A stretch of 64,000 bases of DNA from Cycas panzhihuaensis (GCA_023213395.1 CM041465.1:26605741-26669740); one strand, 5' to 3'; shown: positions 23,292 through 32,756, counted from the first letter of the stretch. Made by a program: numbers and translations. Notes: a model not told the origin generated them from the letters alone.

Positions 23292-24113
23292 TGTTGGAGT
23301 ATAAAATGATCATATGGCTGCAAGAGGACTAGAGATAGGTCAGATAACCTGAGTTGTGCAGTGCAGATGCGGCACGCATGAGGCAAAAGCAATGGCGGCG
23401 TGCAGGTGCGTATGATGGCAGTGCGTGCACAGGCAGATGACGTGCACGTACAATCGATGGAACGAAACCAAGCGAAAGCGGTACGCATGACTCAAAGGGA
23501 CCAGTGAAGACCTGTTGAGCTGCCAAACGTACGTACGGACGTATGGACACAAAGGATAATTAATTAAGTGCCTAAACAAGTGATTAATGGAAAGGTATGT
23601 ATGACTGAAAGGGTGTGGTTATGACAGGCAGTCATAACCCTTCAACCAAAAGGTACCAACATGAGTACTTAAGGAGGTACGCATGAAACACCAGGTTAGG
23701 GTGAGAGCCGGTTATCACGAGTACGCAAAGGTGCGAAAGCCAACACGTATGTCAGCGAATTGGAGCAGCATTGTATGATAAGTATCATCCGGAGTGCATG
23801 TATGTAAGAGAGCGTATCTTCTTTGGAATGCTCAGGAATGCATTCCAACCTCTATGTAAATTGACTTGATTACTTAATAAAAGGAAGAGTTACGTGGAAA
23901 GTGGTGTATTCTTTGTGTTGTAATGATGAATTGTTGAGTATGTATTGATTTCTGTACTTCTGTGTACCATTCTATGAAATATATATGGAATATATGTGAA
24001 ATGTATGTGAATGACCATGTTGACAGTATCCTGAACTAGACTATAGCGCTGTGTAACCTTGACAAGTGAAAGAGGTATTTTGTAAGTGTAATAGGACACC
24101 CCATAAGTCAACA
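23292..24113 (+). repeat. GyE 5' LTR
   Basis: TG...CA ends; pairs with 32,996-33,820. The first ~70 and last ~630 bases match closely, but 23,362-23,462 does not resemble the corresponding part of the 3' LTR. A TTAATAAAAGG stretch near 23,874 could serve as a polyadenylation region. Confidence 0.92.
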
Positions 24114-25610
24114 TTGGTTCCGTTGCCTACGTCCGCTAAGGAGGGATAGGGCCTAGGGGTTTCAAATAAGAGAATGTGTAAAGGGCAGAGGACCCTAGCT
24201 GCCGTCGTAATGGCGGGCTGTAACTAAGCCACCAGCAGCCAGGGGACCTTCCAATGCCACCTAAGAGGCCTTCAAGGTCGGAAGAGCCCCAGAAGGATAC
24301 TTCACCCAAGGAAAAGGAGACCCGGCGGACAAAGGGCATTAAGATGGTCAAGGGAAGCAAAACTCAGAAGGGCGAGGAGGTTGAGTTCGCAGAACAACGA
24401 GACTAAGGGACAGTCCGTTGAAGGATCTAAGGCAAGTGGAGCCCATACACCTCAGGAAGAGGAAACCAATGGCGAGCGCATGGTATTGACACCATTGATC
24501 GAGAGATGATTTGTTTAGCCCAGAGATTGAAGGGAAACCAAAAGTGGATGATAAACATCAAGAAACCTTAAGAAAGGGAAGTATACCTGTGGAGGACAGC
24601 CCGAAGGACCTAGGTGACAGCGAAAAGAAGGCGGAGGAAGATCCCTCAGCATATTGGGAGAATAAGCTAACGAGACAGCTTTTTGAAGATTCGACAGAAA
24701 GGGGATCTGATCAATCGTATATTACAGTGACACCATTGACCATACAAGTTCCAGGTGTAGTGGAACCCATACACATCAAAACTCCATTCAATAATCCGCT
24801 GTTTGGGAAAGATAGTACAGCGATAAGCACTCCCAGTGCATCCCCGAAGGAGGGAAGAAAGGAAAAATCACCACCAGGTGGGGGACAGTTGCAATCTCCC
24901 AAAATGGAGGACTATAGAGACTTTGGGAAGTTGATTTTTAATGATACTTGAGATCTGACAAAGCATGTATATCTATTTGAGTCTTATTGATGTAAAAATA
25001 TTACGATTTAAGACGAAATCAAAGCACGATTCACCTGTACGTTGAGAGGAGTACCCTTGGCATGGTACAAGGAAACAAATAAGAATGAGCCATGGGTAAA
25101 GCTTAAGAAAGCATTCGAAAAAAGATTTCAAAAATTTCGTAGTAATGAAGCAGTGGAAATCGCGTTAAGAGAAATCAGACAAAGGCCGAGAGAATCCGTC
25201 CTAACTTACATTAGCAGAATGAAAATCATTGCGACTAGCATGATTAACGAGACGATAACAGATCATAATATGAAAAACTACTTTGTAAGAGGGTTGAATG
25301 AGAAATTGCGAGCCATGATGCATGCTCATCCACTGAAATCGTTTAAGAATGCTCAAGATCTAGCATTAGATTTTGAAATGGAGATGGACGCACAGGAGGA
25401 CAAGACTCATTGCTGCTGAGACTACAAGATGAGATTAGAGAATTGAAGCAAAACTAGTACAACCGACCCTTCTGCCAGGTAGGGGTAGCAGAGGAGAAAT
25501 CGGAGTTGGAAACATTAAGAAAAGAGGTGGCCAGATTGAAAATTAGAAATAATCGAGAAGAGGAAGAAACACAGAAAAAGAAGGACCATGTGGGAAGAGT
25601 AATCAAATGG

Positions 25611-25652
25611 TGCCACATTTGTGAAGAAAGTTCACATATCATCAAAGAATGT
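25611..25652 (+). other. GyE zinc knuckle 1
   Basis: Reads C-H-I-C-E-E-S-S-H-I-I-K-E-C, an exact CX2CX4HX4C nucleic-acid-binding knuckle. Confidence 0.95.
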
Positions 25653-25697
25653 GACTTGAATTTAAAAAATAATGTGTTGCACCAACAAGAGAGATGG

Positions 25698-25739
25698 TGC
25701 CATATATGCGACGTCGATACACATACAACTAAGGATTGT
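25698..25739 (+). other. GyE zinc knuckle 2
   Basis: Reads C-H-I-C-D-V-D-T-H-T-T-K-D-C, an exact CX2CX4HX4C. Confidence 0.95.
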
Positions 25740-25865
25740 TTCTACAATCCCAGGGGAAAAGCCTTCAGAGGACGAGATAGGGGAAGGGGAGGCAACCCAC
25801 CTCGGAATGTTTATACAACGAGAGGTGCACCAGAACCCTCGAGGAAAAAACCGCCAATGGGTAGA

Positions 25866-25907
25866 TGCCTCATCTGTCTACAATTTGGGCCTTTGGAAGT
25901 CGAATGC
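25866..25907 (+). other. GyE zinc knuckle 3, His lost
   Basis: Reads C-L-I-C-L-Q-F-G-P-L-E-V-E-C: spacing is kept but Pro (CCT) replaces His. The GyA counterpart keeps a His codon here, so the change is a one-base mutation in this copy. Confidence 0.75.
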
Positions 25908-25942
25908 TCAGCAGGCGGGAATACAAACAAAAGTCGTTCGTA

Positions 25943-25984
25943 TGCAGTAACTGTGGGCCAAGTGACCACAAAACAGAAGATTAC
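25943..25984 (+). other. GyE zinc knuckle 4, shifted frame, last Cys lost
   Basis: In a different frame from knuckles 1-3 it reads C-S-N-C-G-P-S-D-H-K-T-E-D-Y. GyA keeps H...D-C at the matching place, so a fourth knuckle is ancestral. A frameshift lies between knuckles 3 and 4. Confidence 0.7.
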
Positions 25985-26349
25985 AAAGGGAAAGCCAAAG
26001 CGACAAATCTAATGACAATCATACCGGAAGCAAAAAATGTCAAACTACAAAATAAACAAAAAGAGAAATTGGATGAAGGATATCTGGATCCAAGCGTAAA
26101 TGGATCGTCTGAGAAAGGCAAAACAAGTATTAGATGGCCTAGTTCGGAGGAGAATGCATTACCAATGGGTGGCAGGAAACCAAATACGTCTATGTACGGA
26201 AGAACAAACAAAGGGAACAAGAAAATCTACCAGAAGAATCTAAGGTGAAGCCCCAAATGGTGCAAATGGAGGAGCTTTTTAAAGGATTGCCAGCAAAGGA
26301 TATTCCCAGAATGTTGCTATTAATGGAAAATTTAGTAAAGCAACTATAG

Positions 26350-26958
26350 TTGACTATTCCTCTATGCCAAGTTATCGATTGGATCAAAGGAGGAGTGTTA
26401 CAGCAGGGAATCACCAAGAGTCTGAAGCAAATCATACCATCATTCGATATGGATCTGATGGTAACCATGACAGTCTTGGGAGAAACATTTCCACGGGTAA
26501 TTGTTGATGGAGGAGCAGCAGTGAACGTGTTACCAGCTTCAACATGGCGTAAGTTGGGAAGCCCGAAACTGGGAGCAACGACCTATTCGTTAAAATTGGC
26601 TAATGAGCTATTGGTACGACCTATGGGGAGACTGGCCCACATCAAAGTAGATGTGGCAGGGATAGTGGTGCGAATCGATTTCACAATTGTGGAAACGGAA
26701 AAAGGAGCAACACACTATCCAGCACTTTTGGGAAAGCCATGGTTGTATAAAACGCAATGCCTTCAGAATTGGAAGAACGTAACCTTCACCTTAACAGACA
26801 GCGGAAACAAAGTGGTATTGCCGTCTTTGAGGAGAAGCTCGATCGAAATGATTCCAGATGAAGGATCCAAAGACAATGATCATGAGCGACACGACATTTT
26901 CTTCCATTGGGGAAGAACATATCTACCATATGGCAGAAGAGCCCACCACGTCAACTAA
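26350..26958 (+). CDS. GyE aspartic protease domain (open segment)
   Basis: This 202-codon open segment encodes a retropepsin-like protease. T-V-L-G-E-T-F-P leads into V-I-V-D-G-G-A-A-V-N-V-L-P, with the catalytic D-G-G-A at 26,506-26,517; the second strand motif I-D-F-T-I-V-E and G-K-P-W-L-Y follow. In the family the enzyme cleaves Gag-Pol. The active site looks intact, unlike in GyA. It is a segment of a polyprotein, not a free gene; the upstream and downstream frames are interrupted. Confidence 0.8.
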   Translation: MTIPLCQVIDWIKGGVLQQGITKSLKQIIPSFDMDLMVTMTVLGETFPRVIVDGGAAVNVLPASTWRKLGSPKLGATTYSLKLANELLVRPMGRLAHIKVDVAGIVVRIDFTIVETEKGATHYPALLGKPWLYKTQCLQNWKNVTFTLTDSGNKVVLPSLRRSSIEMIPDEGSKDNDHERHDIFFHWGRTYLPYGRRAHHVN

Positions 26959-27022
26959 CCACCAGTGAGAAGAACCGACATATTTCGGGGAGATATACAA
27001 CTCTTCGAACGACGAACATGGT

Positions 27023-28230
27023 ATGAGGTTAGTGGATTACTGGCTACAGGATGCGTATGAAGTAAACTCTTCTTCTTATAGATGTAATTTGTTATCTAAA
27101 TGTGTATCTACAGACATTGATAATAATTCAGATTCTTTTAAGTATATGCTAACTAACGATAGTTTAAAGAATGACAATAACCTAGACCAACAAACCTTTA
27201 GTTTACCTAATAATTTTCGTAGTTTTTTTGTAGTTAATAGTAATCCTGACATCCCATCTACTTCAAGCGTGGGTCCTGAGGTAGATTCCCTACCCCCCCC
27301 CCCCCTCCCCCTATTACAACCTGAGGAAGGAAGTAATATTCCTTCCTCCTCTTCCTTAGAGGTACACCCACCCAACCATAAATCTTTTCCAACCATTTGA
27401 GCCAAAACTGGGGAAATGGAAGGAGGATCGCTGGTAAGTACTTCTAACGATTCTGGTCTAGATAGTAGAGTCATCATCCCAGAGGAAATAGATCATCAAA
27501 TTTACATTGGGAACTATATTAAACCATTCTATGGGGAGCAGCTATATGGGACTACCCATTTAACGCATTGTGAAATATTGGATGGAACATGGGAATTGGG
27601 ATAAAACCCAATGGCAACAGGACTTAGTCCTAACCTTACGGGGAAAAGCCTGGTACTGGTACCTAGCTCATCAATCCATTCTTAGGAATTGGAAAGACTT
27701 ACAAACGATCTTTCGAATACGGTTCGATCATCCAACTCAATTAACCATCCCAGTATTTTATGTAGGTCACAATCCTAGGAAACATATACAGAATTGTAAA
27801 CAAAAATGGAGATCTTTAAGTATACCTAAACAGAATTGGCCTAATTATTTCTACCACACCTTGGGGAGAGTACCAAAAGATTGGTTCCTAGGGAAAGAAC
27901 AAAATTTAGATATAACATGGGGAAACTTAAAGAAATCATTTATAAAAACTTTTAGGCATACTTCTGATAATAAAAAAATAGACAAAATCCTGAAATATAT
28001 TAGGGTAATGAGTATAAAATTAAAACAAAACCTAACAGACCAAGAAGAGGTAGAATCTACACATAGTGAAGAAGAAGAAATTATAAACTATCCTGCAAAA
28101 TTTACAGAATTCAATATTGGAGAAAGAAAGCTCGAAGACACTCCGGGACACAAAACCGGAAATACAGAAGATGTGGGTGTAACGAAGTTAAAAACTACAG
28201 AGATTAATGTTAGTAATCAGGAGAATCCTA
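27023..28230 (+). CDS. GyE second Gag/capsid-like domain between protease and RT
   Basis: A Ser/Pro-rich linker (27,023-27,400, with a C13 run at 27,293-27,305) leads to 27,416-27,604. A one-base frameshift then leads to an open frame from 27,570. That frame reads K-Y-W-M-E-H, D-K-T-Q-W-Q-Q-D-L-V, T-L-R-G-K-A-W-Y-W-Y-L, then N-W-K-D-L-Q-T-I-F-R-I-R-F. This closely resembles the L-R-G-x-A-x-x-W-Y ... W-x-x-L-x-x-x-F-x-x-R-F pattern of retrotransposon Gag capsids. A second similar pass follows (F-Y-H-T-L, D-W-F-L, T-W-G-N-L-K-K-S-F-I-K-T-F), suggesting an internal repeat. An acidic tail (E-E-V-E-S-T-H-S-E-E-E-E) joins RT. No catalytic motif is visible. The function is unknown. Confidence 0.6.
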
Positions 28231-29160
28231 AACTCATTCGAATTGGAAACTATTGGGATGCTCAGACAGTAGCAGAAGCCCAGCAGTTATTCGAAGAATT
28301 CTGTGACGTATTCGCATGGTCATATAAGGATCTGAAAGGCATTCCTCCGGAAATAGGAATGCATCACATTGACTTAGTGGAGGATGCAAAACTGGTGAAA
28401 CAACGGCCATACCGGATGAATCCAAAATACAAAGAGAAAGTGAAAGCTGAACTTGACAAAATGTTGGAAGCAGGTTATATCTACGAGATTGACTACAGCG
28501 ACTGGGTAAGCCCTGTAGTGGTGGTTCCCAAGAAAAATGGGAAAATTCGCGTCTGTGTGGACTACAGACAGTTGAATAAGGTAACAAAGAAGGATCCATT
28601 CCCGTTACCTTTTACGGAGGATATTTTAGAAGCAGTTGGGGGAAATGAGATTTATTCCTTCACAGACGGATTCAGTGGGTACAATCAAGTGCAGATTGCC
28701 CCAGAGGATCGGGCAAAAACTACATTCGTAACAGAATGAAAAACATACGCCTACAAAGTGATGCCATTCGGTCTCACGAATGCACCAGCTACATTCCAGC
28801 GAATTGTAATTAATATCTTTCGGAAGTTTATTGGAGAAAAAGTTGTATTCTTGGACGACTGGACATTGTATGGACTGATGAAAGATCACATGGAAAATCT
28901 GAGGGAAATGTTGCAAACGTGCCGGGAAAATAAGTTGTGTCTCAATCCAAAAAAGTGTATCTTTCTAGTACCCTTTGAGAACCTATTAGGGCATATAGTC
29001 AACAAAGAAGGATTGCTGACAGATCCAACAAAAGTATCTACCATTCTACACTTTCCGACACCAATTAGGAGAAAACAGCTAAAAGGTTTTCTGGGTTTGA
29101 CGGGATATTATAGAAAGTTTATTAGGGGATATGCATACATATCCGGACCCTTGGAGGAGT
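28231..29160 (+). pseudogene. GyE reverse transcriptase, one internal stop
   Basis: D-V-F-A-W-S-Y-K-D-L (about 28,300) precedes the RT domain. RT blocks include P-Y-R-M-N-P, V-V-V-P-K-K-N-G-K-I-R-V-C-V-D-Y-R-Q-L-N-K (palm start), F-T-D-G-F-S-G-Y-N-Q-V, V-M-P-F-G-L-T-N-A-P-A-T-F-Q-R, then the catalytic motif F-L-D-D at 28,848-28,859. Thumb motifs G-H-I-V-N-K-E-G and G-F-L-G-L-T-G-Y-Y-R-K-F-I follow. A TGA at 28,737-28,739 interrupts what is probably T-E-W in the family. F-L-D-D is shared with GyA, so Phe is the family state rather than damage in this copy. Confidence 0.88.
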
Positions 29161-29725
29161 TGTTGAAAAAGAATATTGAATGGGCATGGACAGAAGAACA
29201 GCAAGGAGCATTCGAAACATTGAAACAAGCCATTGTAGCAGCACCTATACTACGATTCCCAGATTGGAAGAAAACTTTTCACGTGCATGTGGATGCGTCG
29301 CAATACGCCATTGGATGCGTGTTAGCACGACCAATGACGACAAAACAAATCATCCAATCTACTTCGCCAGTCGAAAACTCACAAGAGCCGAGGTAATTAT
29401 CTGACGGCGAGAAAGGGAAGCACTCAGCATAGTCTATGCATTGCAAAAATTTCGACACTATTTATTATCAAATCTATTCTTGTTTTTCGTTGATCACCAA
29501 GCATTGATGTATTTGGTGAATAAACCGATTATGCGAGGGCGAATCAGCAGATGGTTGATGTTGTTTCAAGAATTTTCTTTCAAAGTTATTGTGAAACCCG
29601 ACAAAGCCCATATCATTCACGATCAGTTATCGAGAATCAAAAACGGAGAAAAAGCCATGGGGGTACCAGACGATTTCGAGATGCGGCTCATTCGGTGTGG
29701 AAGCAGTTCGAATGGACTGGTATGA
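29161..29725 (+). pseudogene. GyE RNase H
   Basis: It continues from RT: F-H-V-H-V-D-A-S-Q-Y-A-I-G-C-V-L-A near 29,278, then a frameshift around 29,360-29,400, then R-E-A-L-S-I-V-Y-A-L-Q-K-F-R-H-Y-L-L and V-D-H-Q-A-L-M-Y-L-V-N-K-P at 29,410-29,530. It ends with D-Q-L-S-R-I. It would degrade the RNA template during cDNA synthesis. The frameshift disables it. Confidence 0.8.
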
Positions 29726-29869
29726 AGGAATACCGAATATCTAGCGGCCAGGAGAAGTACCGGTGAGTTAGATCGCCGGAAGAGAAATTTTATCAAAAAG
29801 CGGAGCCTTATCAACTCATCGGTGGAGAGTTATACAAATTGGGACGAACGGCGTATTACGGCGTTGTGT

Positions 29870-30938
29870 TCAACGACATGAGATAAACCGGATCATGTCG
29901 CGGTACACGAAGGAGTAGCGGTGGCCACATGGGGAAATTGGCCACATGGCGGAAGATCTTGACGTCCCAGGTTACGGTGGCGTCATGTTCGAGGATGTCA
30001 AAAAATGGATTCAAGCGTGCAACTATTGCCAGCGGGTGGGGAAACCTAATCGACAGGATTTCCAACCGTTACATCCCATATTACCTTTGGCACCGTTCAA
30101 GAAATGGGGGCTCAACTTCGTGGGACCAATCAAACCCGGTGGCGTGGAATCGAAAGCTCGATACATTTTGGTGGCAGAGCTACACGACAAAGTGGGTAGA
30201 AGCGGCGTTCACGGAAGCCGTCACGGAAAGCACAGTGAGATTTACGTATGAGGTAGTGATTACGATTTGGATGCCCCTTGGAGATCGTAAGTGACCAAGG
30301 TGCCCACTTCCTCAATCAAACTATCGAAACACTGACATCTGCCTTTATGATTAGCCATCGGAAATCTACTCCATACTACCCGAGAGTCAATGGTCAAGCA
30401 GAGAGTTCAAACAAGATAATCGAGAATTACTTGCGGAAGATATGCGACATCGGCAGATCTGATTGGTAGAAGTTACCATCCGTTATGGGCATTTCGAGCG
30501 ACATACAAGAGGTCAATCGCAGACTCCATTCCGACTTGTGTATGGCACGGAAGCCATTCTCCGAAGTAATTTGAGATACCCACCACGAGTTGCGATACAA
30601 TGTCGATTAGGCGACCTCCGCCTTTTAGAACGTCGATTGGAAGACTTAGTGCGTTGGAAGAGAAGCGACACCGCAAACCGTTGCAACATATGGAGAAGCG
30701 GCGGCAAAAAGCATGGCACGACCACCATCTACGGAAACCTCAATTCAACGAAGGTGATCAAGTGTTGTTGTACGACAGCAAATTCAAAACGCACCCTGAA
30801 AAACTCAAGATGCGGTGGTTGGGACCATACATCGCAGATCGAATCTTTGATAATGGATCGGTGCAGCTTCGAGAGATCGATGGACCTCTGCTACCAACTC
30901 GGGTAAATGGTAGCCGACTCAAGCCATATATTGAGTAG
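29870..30938 (+). pseudogene. GyE integrase
   Basis: A zinc-binding module is split between frames: V-H-E-G, G-H-M-A-E-D, then C-N-Y-C-Q-R-V-G (29,946-30,060). The core has G-L-N-F-V-G-P and Y-I-L-V-A. The first catalytic Asp is missing: the bases between GTGGCA and TACACGACA are two short and out of frame. The second Asp (S-D-Q-G-A-H-F, about 30,290) and the Glu region (N-G-Q-A-E-S-S-N-K, about 30,390) are kept. The C-terminus (30,720-30,938) has R-W-L-G-P-Y and N-G-S-R-L-K-P-Y, typical of the Tat/Athila branch; no chromodomain is seen. At least three frameshifts are present. Confidence 0.82.
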
Positions 30939-31817
30939 CCCAGCCTACCAGCTAGATCAGCTGGTTGTACCATATCGTATTACATGACATTGAGGCACAA
31001 TCAAATGCCTTGATACCGAGCCATGATCCAGTTCAGTATGGATATAAAAAGAAAAAATAAAAAACAACCGTAACTCATCCCAGACATAAGTAACAGCATC
31101 ATCATCTGAGAAAATCGGAGGAAAAATTCAACAGCATACAAGCAAAATACAGCATACATACCAAACTGGTATGTTACTAGGTACGTACAGTTGAAAAAGG
31201 TGATCAAATTTGAAAAAGACATTATACGTACCAAGGAAATACATTGAAGTACGCACAGTTCAAAAAAGTGACTCGAAATAACACTATACGTGCACGAAAA
31301 GCACGCAATCCAAGAATGCATAAAGTGTAACCAAATTTTAAGTGACTCAATTACATTATACGTACCTAAAAAGTACGCAGGTAGGTATGCACAGTGCAAA
31401 GAGAAGTAAGTTAAACGACTACATTATACATACCAAAAAGAGTACGTAGTCGGGTATGCACTGTGTAAAATACACTTAAGTGCTTAGTTACATTATACGT
31501 ACCAAAGAAAGTACGTAATCGAATACGCATAAGGGAGACTCTTAACATTATACGTACCACGGGCACATATAAGACAAAATTCCGCAAAACGACAAATCAT
31601 TACGTACCTGCGAGCATTTCCTCAAAGTACGCAGAGCTTTAACGGACTCAAAAATTCACTGTGCATCCGTGACAAGACGAACTCAAAGAACTTGCTCCGG
31701 TACGCATCGCAGTACACACTGACCTAAAAACGGCAAGCATTCCTTAGAGGTACGTACGTAGGGTTCTAATTTGTACGCTTAGGTTTTCTTTCTTATCTCT
31801 AGGACTCCACAGCCAGT
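30939..31817 (+). other. GyE non-coding spacer with TACGTAC tandem array
   Basis: There is no supported coding frame. From about 31,170 to 31,640, seven degenerate units are anchored by CATTATACGTACC-like cores at 31,220, 31,282, 31,354, 31,422, 31,491, 31,546 and 31,598 (spacings 62, 72, 68, 69, 55, 52). Most units continue into AAAAAGTACGCAG or AAGTACGT. The GTACGCAT/TACGTAC vocabulary also occurs in the GyE LTR U3. The end (31,766-31,802) looks like a branch point plus splice acceptor before ORF3. Confidence 0.8.
31764..31802 (+). promoter_or_regulatory. Candidate splice acceptor for GyE ORF3 mRNA
   Basis: TTCTAAT (branch-like), a T-rich run and TTATCTCTAG end at 31,802, 15 bases before the ORF3 ATG. 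GyA has CTAATTTTCCC...ATTAG ending 1 base before its ORF3 ATG at 13,554. The placement suggests a spliced subgenomic mRNA, as known for envelope-like genes of some plant gypsy elements. Confidence 0.5.
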
Positions 31818-32756
31818 ATGAGGACAGCAGGGTGCCAGGAGGCCAATATACCAAAGCTTAAGCAGAAGCTACAAGCTCTACCAGCTCCATTCCAGGCCAG
31901 GGTTAAACAGGCAGGTTGGGGAGACTACATCTACTGTAATCCAATGTACTATGACCCTGAACTCATGGACCAAATCCTAATGGCCCTGAAGGAGGACAGC
32001 AGGAAGGCCAAAATGGACACAGACATAGTCCATACCATTACCAGACTCCCCAATGAAGGAGAGGTTCCATTGGGAACAAAAAGGTCAGAGGTGGACCGAG
32101 AAATGTGGCTGAGGGAATTGTGCCAACCCAACACTCAGATTATGTCCGGTGGAATTCGTGTAGCAGACATCATGGATGTTAGACTTCAGTGGGTGGCCAA
32201 AGTGATCAATTCTAGGTTTTTGTCAAAACGGAAGTACACCTACATTCAGGGAGGCATGATGCAGGTGTTGTTGAAAATCCGAGACAGGGAAAAGATGAAC
32301 TGGTCCGAATTCTTGGCGGAAAACATGAGGCAGCAACTAAAGGAAATTAGGACACACCCATTTCGCCATCCTTCATTGCTTTTGGCAATTTTATTCTATC
32401 AGTGTCCAGAGGTGCAACTGACCAGGACCACTATTTCTCCGCAGGAGCCAATCATCAAGCAGTGGGCAGCAGAATTTCCAGACACAGTGACCAATCTGGA
32501 AGCAAAGAGGAAAGTACAAAAACAGATGCAAAAGGTACTTACCTGGCTACAGAAGACGCCAAGAACATCCTTTCCCCTTCGGACAAAACAGGTTGTCCGT
32601 AGACCAGGAAAGAGGAAGAAGGGAGAAGAAGAATTAGAGGAGGAGGAAGAAGCAGAAGCATCCTGGGAAGAATGGAAAGACTTCCCACAGGCAGCGGAGG
32701 TAGGGGAACCTTCAGCACCTCGTACACCACAGGACAAAGCAGGACCCATAATTTAA
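31818..32756 (+). CDS. GyE ORF3: 312-codon protein of unknown function in the envelope position
   Basis: This is the only long intact frame in the element. It lies between integrase and the 3' LTR and starts with a true ATG. The N-terminal ~200 residues look globular (W-G-D-Y-I-Y-C-N-P-M-Y-Y-D-P, D-I-V-H-T-I-T-R-L-P-N-E-G, E-V-D-R-E-M-W-L-R-E-L-C). The pattern recalls 'putative plant transposon protein' domains, but I cannot confirm that. A basic cluster R-R-P-G-K-R-K-K (residues 261-268) is followed by an acidic run (270-280) and a Pro-rich tail. No signal peptide or transmembrane segment is visible, which argues against an envelope glycoprotein. GyA carries a decayed homologue at the same place. 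After the TAA the frame continues as a short coiled coil. Confidence 0.8.
   Translation: MRTAGCQEANIPKLKQKLQALPAPFQARVKQAGWGDYIYCNPMYYDPELMDQILMALKEDSRKAKMDTDIVHTITRLPNEGEVPLGTKRSEVDREMWLRELCQPNTQIMSGGIRVADIMDVRLQWVAKVINSRFLSKRKYTYIQGGMMQVLLKIRDREKMNWSEFLAENMRQQLKEIRTHPFRHPSLLLAILFYQCPEVQLTRTTISPQEPIIKQWAAEFPDTVTNLEAKRKVQKQMQKVLTWLQKTPRTSFPLRTKQVVRRPGKRKKGEEELEEEEEAEASWEEWKDFPQAAEVGEPSAPRTPQDKAGPII

Larger units (their letters stand above)
24254..26250 (+). pseudogene. GyE gag (broken): matrix-like, capsid and four zinc knuckles
   Basis: A good start is the ATG at 24,254, opening a Lys/Glu-rich segment of about 50 codons (M-P-P-K-R-P-S-R...). A frame break leads to an open stretch at 24,499-24,951 (acidic/Pro-Ser linker). 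After two stops, capsid sequence runs 25,030-25,419: L-R-G-V-P-L-A-W-Y, then W-V-K-L-K-K-A-F-E-K-R-F, then R-P-R-E-S-V-L-T-Y, matching the retrotransposon Gag family. A coiled coil (about 25,500-25,590) precedes zinc knuckles at 25,611-25,652, 25,698-25,739, 25,866-25,907 and 25,943-25,984. Gag would package RNA in cytoplasmic particles. Confidence 0.85.

Noticed and set aside
23240-23579. Three overlapping reverse-strand frames in the GyE 5' LTR
   Set aside because: They lie in U3, overlap each other, and have no counterpart in the 3' LTR.
28234-28599. 121-codon reverse-strand frame over the GyE RT
   Set aside because: Antisense shadow of a clearly recognisable RT.
31001-31399. 132-codon reverse-strand frame in the GyE spacer
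   Set aside because: It lies across the TACGTAC array, has no domain or family counterpart in GyA, and runs antisense to the element.
32399-32749. 116-codon reverse-strand frame over ORF3
   Set aside because: It is a shadow of ORF3; its Ser/Cys-rich composition follows from the Glu/Lys-rich sense strand.
31818-32756. Calling ORF3 a true retroviral envelope
   Set aside because: No signal peptide, transmembrane segment, cleavage site or Cys pattern is visible; only its position is envelope-like.
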